This document shows positions 59,701 to 64,000 of a stretch of DNA of 64,000 bases, one piece after another. This DNA is from Taeniopygia guttata. Taxonomy: Eukaryota; Chordata; Aves; Passeriformes; Estrildidae. A model generated the notes under the pieces. That model did no database searches, was not told the origin of the DNA, and saw nothing but the letters and a program-made list of their open reading frames with translations. The number at the start of each line of letters is the position of its first letter. Position 1 is the stretch's first letter. The stretch lies in contig NC_133027.1 in assembly GCF_048771995.1 (NCBI RefSeq), positions 102,918,501 through 102,982,500 of the forward strand. The letters run 5' to 3'. Position numbers and translations under genes: made by a program.

Positions 59701-62700
59701 AGGTGAGCTTCCTTCTGCTCAGCATCAAACATACACTGCACTAAAAGACTCAGACCATTCAGCAACTTGTCCTCATTAATAGCAAATCAATAATAAAAAA
59801 CCTGTGGTTTATTTAATTTAAGAAAATATTGTACACAGTTGAACAGATCTGCAGAATTATACTAGCCAACTGAAAATTCAAAAATTTCCTCTTCAAAAGT
59901 AATGCAGTATAGACTGACCTTTTAGTTTTTCTCCTTCAGGTTCTCCAGTGAGATTATAAAACACAAACTGTATTGTGGCATATAGTAATGAGCCACATTT
60001 GCCATCTGATTTAGTCTTGTAGTTTTATTGAGCAAGACCAGTGTTGCTTTTTCCCAAAGCCACATAGAAGAGCTCTACTGAGGTTACCTTATTATTTACT
60101 CTTTGTATAGACCCAGAGTTTGATCTTATTGATCCCTTTCACAGCATCCACTTTTTAGGAACTTCCAGTTTCCCAAGGTAAAAATCTGCATGCCATCATC
60201 CAGTGAGCTCCTTGCCACCTTTAATCCAGTACCTATCTGTTCTTGCCAGCCTTTACCACTTAAAAAACAAAGCCATTTACAACAAACTCGATTTATTTTT
60301 AAGGAAAAAGTATTGGCAGCCTTTATTCAGCTGCAGCAGATCCCAGCACTAGCTGCTCTGAAATTCCTGCTGCACCACTTCTCCAAGCCCATGGAGAAGT
60401 CTTAGTCAAACCTGGTACAAAACCAGATTGACATTAGAAAGGACAATCGACCCAAGAGACTTCTCCCTTATTCCACAGAGAGCCCAAGGACACATGGGAA
60501 GTTTAACAGATTCTAGCTACAGAAAAGTATTGACCAGAAAACCTCCTTTTTTCTCCCCCAGGAGATACCTTTTCTTTGCCTTTGAGATCAAAGTAACTGC
60601 AGCATGTAACACCTGACCACCTCAGGTACCTGGCTTTTTACCTGTAGCCTTTCATTATTTTTCACAGGATTTTTTGTTAAATCAAGACAAAAATGTTTTT
60701 TGTTTGTAAACCAGACTAAGCACACATGACATTCACACACCTTTTTTATTTGCTGTTTCAGCTGAAATTAGTGGTCTTTAAAAATGAACAGCATCCCTTC
60801 AGAAAAGCTGACAGTTACGAGAACAGCAAAAATACAATAGAGTCCTGAGAGATAAAAATTTATCTGATCAGCATGTCATGATATGGTCACAACTCATACA
60901 GCTGACATTCTTACAGCCAAGAGGGATGTTTTTTCTTTTTAAAAATACATTTTTCTTTCCAGCAGGAAGGATTTTTAAAAAACAAACATTTCATCCTAGG
61001 CAGGAATTAAAAACAATGGCTTTTTCAGTATGACAACACGGCTGGTAAGCACTGGATACCCCACCAGTGTCTTAATATTCAGATTTTAAGTTTTCCCTCC
61101 CGCTCCCCAATTCAGCCCACCCCTCACAGAAAAACACCACACAGAAAAACAAGACAAAACCCAGATGGGAAACAAAGAGGTAGACATCACTACAACTACG
61201 GCGCTGTTTTGGAAATTGTGCGAGATGTCTCATGATGCTCCAGGGAGTTCCTTTTCCCTTCGTTAGACATTGCAGAACTGGCCCCAGCAGTGAACTCAAG
61301 AGGTGACAGGAGCCAAGAGCCATTATTGTCACCAAGAGGTGCCAGGGCTGCAGAATAGGTGGGGCTGTCCCACCTGGATTGCTCTGCCAAGCTGGAGTTG
61401 CTTAGGAACAGATTTCTCTTAAAAACTACGGATCTCACAATGACAACAGCCTTTCTCCCAACAAGGCTGGAGTCACATCCTTGTAGGAGGCACACCAGGG
61501 TCGAGGGGGCTCAGGTTCTGCTCTCAGCTCTCAGAAACTCATTGCTACAGTGACTTGCAGAGGAACTCCACAGCCTGGGCACTGGCACAGCTTCTAGCAC
61601 TGGCACGGCTTCTGCACTGAGGGCTGCAGAAGCTGCTGGCCCCTCTCTCCCCTACTGCTCCACTCCCCTTGCCACTTCTGGCACTGAAACATTTGTGTCT
61701 GTGTCCTTCCCAATAAACAGTGTTATCTATCAGAACTTCACACTGCAGTTGTACAGTAAACCAAAGCATTATTTTACTTTTTTTTTTACTGTAAGCACAG
61801 TAAAGTTGTGTATCCATTACTTATAAACACAATAAATACAATCATTCAAGACAACCTTCTCATATATTAAGGATCAGAAGCATATGAAATAGTCTTGAAA
61901 AAAAAATCAACTCTATTTTTGCCACAGCAAAAAAACCCAAACAAAAGAAAAACAACAAACAAACAAACAAACAAACCCCACCAAAATCATACCAGCCCTG
62001 TGAAAAGAAAGAGAAATGCTGCTTCTGGTATCTATACATTTCTGAAAGACACCTTGGCTGCTGGAAAGACTTTATTTAAAAAAAAAAAAACCCAATGAAA
62101 TAAATTCGGCAAAATAATTCCAATAATCACCAGCCCTTCGCAAAACCACTGACAGTCACTCCAGGCTTCCACATCCATTTTATCACATGAAACAAAAATG
62201 CAGGTAATGGAGAAGGGAAGGAGAAAAATAAAGGTGAAGGTAACTGCTATTAAAAAACCCCTGTTCATCATACAGTATGAACATCATGGTAAAGTGATTT
62301 TAAGTAACTAACTCAATAGGACAGTTGTTCAGTGAATAATTACTCCATTATCTCCTGATAAAAGGTCTAACTTTAGAATGCATAGAATCCTTCCAATGAC
62401 AACTTCTATCACAGCCAAGCAGTCTACAGCTCTTACTGAAAAAGCAGAGCTGCTCAGAAGCACTTCTAATGTATGCAGACATTTTAAACCAGAGCATGGT
62501 TTCCATTTTGCTCTTCCCATTGTTGCTTTGTATTTTTTAAAAGAAGTGTAAAAACTATCAAATATGCAATTTTGCAAAATAACCCTTTATTTCATATGGC
62601 TCCATTATTTCCAAAAAATACAGAACCCCAGATGTATAATTATTTTGTGTGATTGTATCAGATCACCACAAAATCTTCAGCTGACTCTCAAGAGAATGCA

Positions 62701-64000
62701 TCCAACCCTGGGCTCGTGATGTGGAAATCCCAGTTTTAGCTACCTTTGGTCCCAAAATTTATGTCAAGGCAAAGTGGAGCAGTTGAATCCTGTCACACAC
62801 AGTGATCGGTATCTGTTATTATCTTGTACAAACAGGTGAGAAAAGTTAACAGCACTTTATGGCAGTGTCACACAAAGAAAAGTTGTATAATCTGCAAAGC
62901 AAGTGAACAAGGAACAGTACCACAGTGATCGCTTTATTTTTACTGCAAGAAGATGAACCTTATTTGTGACGCTGGGGGAGGAGGGAGAGGGAAGCTTTTA
63001 ATTTTCCAGGAAATCAAGGTCAACTGAAATTTCAACTTCTGGTGACAACAACTTAAAAGGAAAAAAAAAAGAAGGAAAAAAAAATAAAGAAGAGACACCA
63101 CTTTTGCAAGATTCAACAGAACCACACATGGAACCCAAGTGAGACTGAAATGATGGCGCACTCACCCCAGGGCACTGAAGAAACTGCTTGGCATGGATGG
63201 ACAGGTGCTCTTCACATCATGGGATTCATTCAAGCTAAACCGTGAGGACTGACACAACTTCAACTGTAACAACTTTTTATGAACAATTAAACACAGAAAC
63301 GTGGAGATGTTTTGTGGGCAACCCTGACAGAGAACCATCTTTATTCTTATTTTCTGCAGTGCACTCAAATTTCTCTGTTCTCACTTCTGTGTGCAACAGC
63401 TTTCATTTAGAATTTTTCTGTGAATGTTTCATTTTTGGTAATTTTACATGTTTTTTCATTATTTTTCCCCTAATGCAAATTCAATGTGATCTTAAATTGT
63501 GATCAATTGTATGGTTCATTCATGTTTCTATTAAAACACATTTTGAACTCTCCAGAGGAGGCAGCCCATGGATGGTGCAGCAAAATGCCCATTACATCCA
63601 GAACTGCAGCCAACTGCCAGAAGGTAGAACCAAACTGCAGCCAACAGGAATTTGTGTTTTACAGAGTCACCTGCTAAGCTCCAGACAGTCTGGACCAGCA
63701 CAGTATTTTAGCACTGAATTTCCTACATATTGTATCCATTTTACATTTTTCCCTTCATAGCAGAACTTCTTTTATCTGATTTATTTTCTTTCGTGAAGCA
63801 GCATCCAGGATCATGCTGGGAGGGTCCTTTGGAGTTGCTTTCCAACAGTTTCATGGTGGTGTCAGCCCAGCAGCTTGGCCGTACGGAGCTGCGGTGTCAG
63901 GCGCTCTTCACATTCCCCAGTGCAGGCAGGAGAAAAGCCTGGGACCTGACAGGAACTATTTCCACACCCTACTGAAACAACAACCAGTTCTTGGAAACAA
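59701..64000. other. Right edge, possibly LPGAT1 3' flank, no coding exon
   Basis: AT-rich sequence with an (AAAC)n patch at about 61955-61977 and A-rich tracts near 62077 and 63060. By human synteny the next gene is LPGAT1 on the minus strand, whose 3' UTR is long. I searched by eye for its C-terminal residues (QYFYHCLF-like) on the minus strand and found none, so any LPGAT1 content here would be UTR only. Confidence 0.3.

Noticed and set aside
1-64000. CRISPR arrays, tRNA or rRNA genes, operons
   Set aside because: None are visible, and the DNA is clearly vertebrate nuclear sequence.

Overview
The window looks like bird nuclear DNA. Two vertebrate single-copy genes are readable on the minus strand: SLC30A1 (zinc exporter ZnT1) and NEK2 (centrosomal mitotic kinase). 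Both have GC-rich, CCAAT-box-rich CpG-island promoters. The gene order and shared strand match the SLC30A1-NEK2-LPGAT1 neighbourhood of human 1q32.3. The interspersed repeats I can recognise are CR1 LINE 3' ends of the avian/reptile type plus one ancient MIR SINE. NEK2 fits in about 7.5 kb with introns as short as 82 nt, which favours a bird over a crocodile or turtle. I cannot name the species.

Layout. About 1.3-4.75 kb is probably the long SLC30A1 3' UTR, with a MIR relic inside. SLC30A1 itself is two coding exons (9686-9053 and 5660-4750) around a 3.4 kb intron. Its promoter CpG island runs to about 10.33 kb and has a metal-response-element core, three CCAAT boxes and a perfect CRE. From 10.4 to 28.2 kb is intergenic DNA. 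It holds a 75-bp perfect hairpin palindrome at 20.4 kb, an isolated CpG-rich block at 22.34-22.83 kb with exon-like sequence beyond it, and a CR1 copy at 26.2-26.7 kb. NEK2 occupies 28390-35851 as nine coding exons giving 442 residues. Its promoter carries a CDE/CHR pair and two CCAAT boxes 33 bp apart, the standard G2/M layout. From 36.1 kb to the end I find no recognisable coding exon. There are CR1 pieces, a long (AAAAG)n microsatellite and a few coding-like fragments. LPGAT1 is expected next by synteny, and its 3' UTR could reach into the right edge, but I cannot show that.

The two genes are neighbours, not a functional unit. ZnT1 moves zinc out of the cell and is induced by MTF-1. NEK2 drives centrosome separation and is limited to S/G2/M by its promoter and by regulated destruction. 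The most notable gene-level observations are in NEK2: an apparent GC-AG intron 2, an extra tiny intron in the coiled-coil region, and a C-terminal regulatory stretch where the PP1-docking and KEN-box motifs of the human protein look degenerate while the terminal Met-Arg tail is kept.
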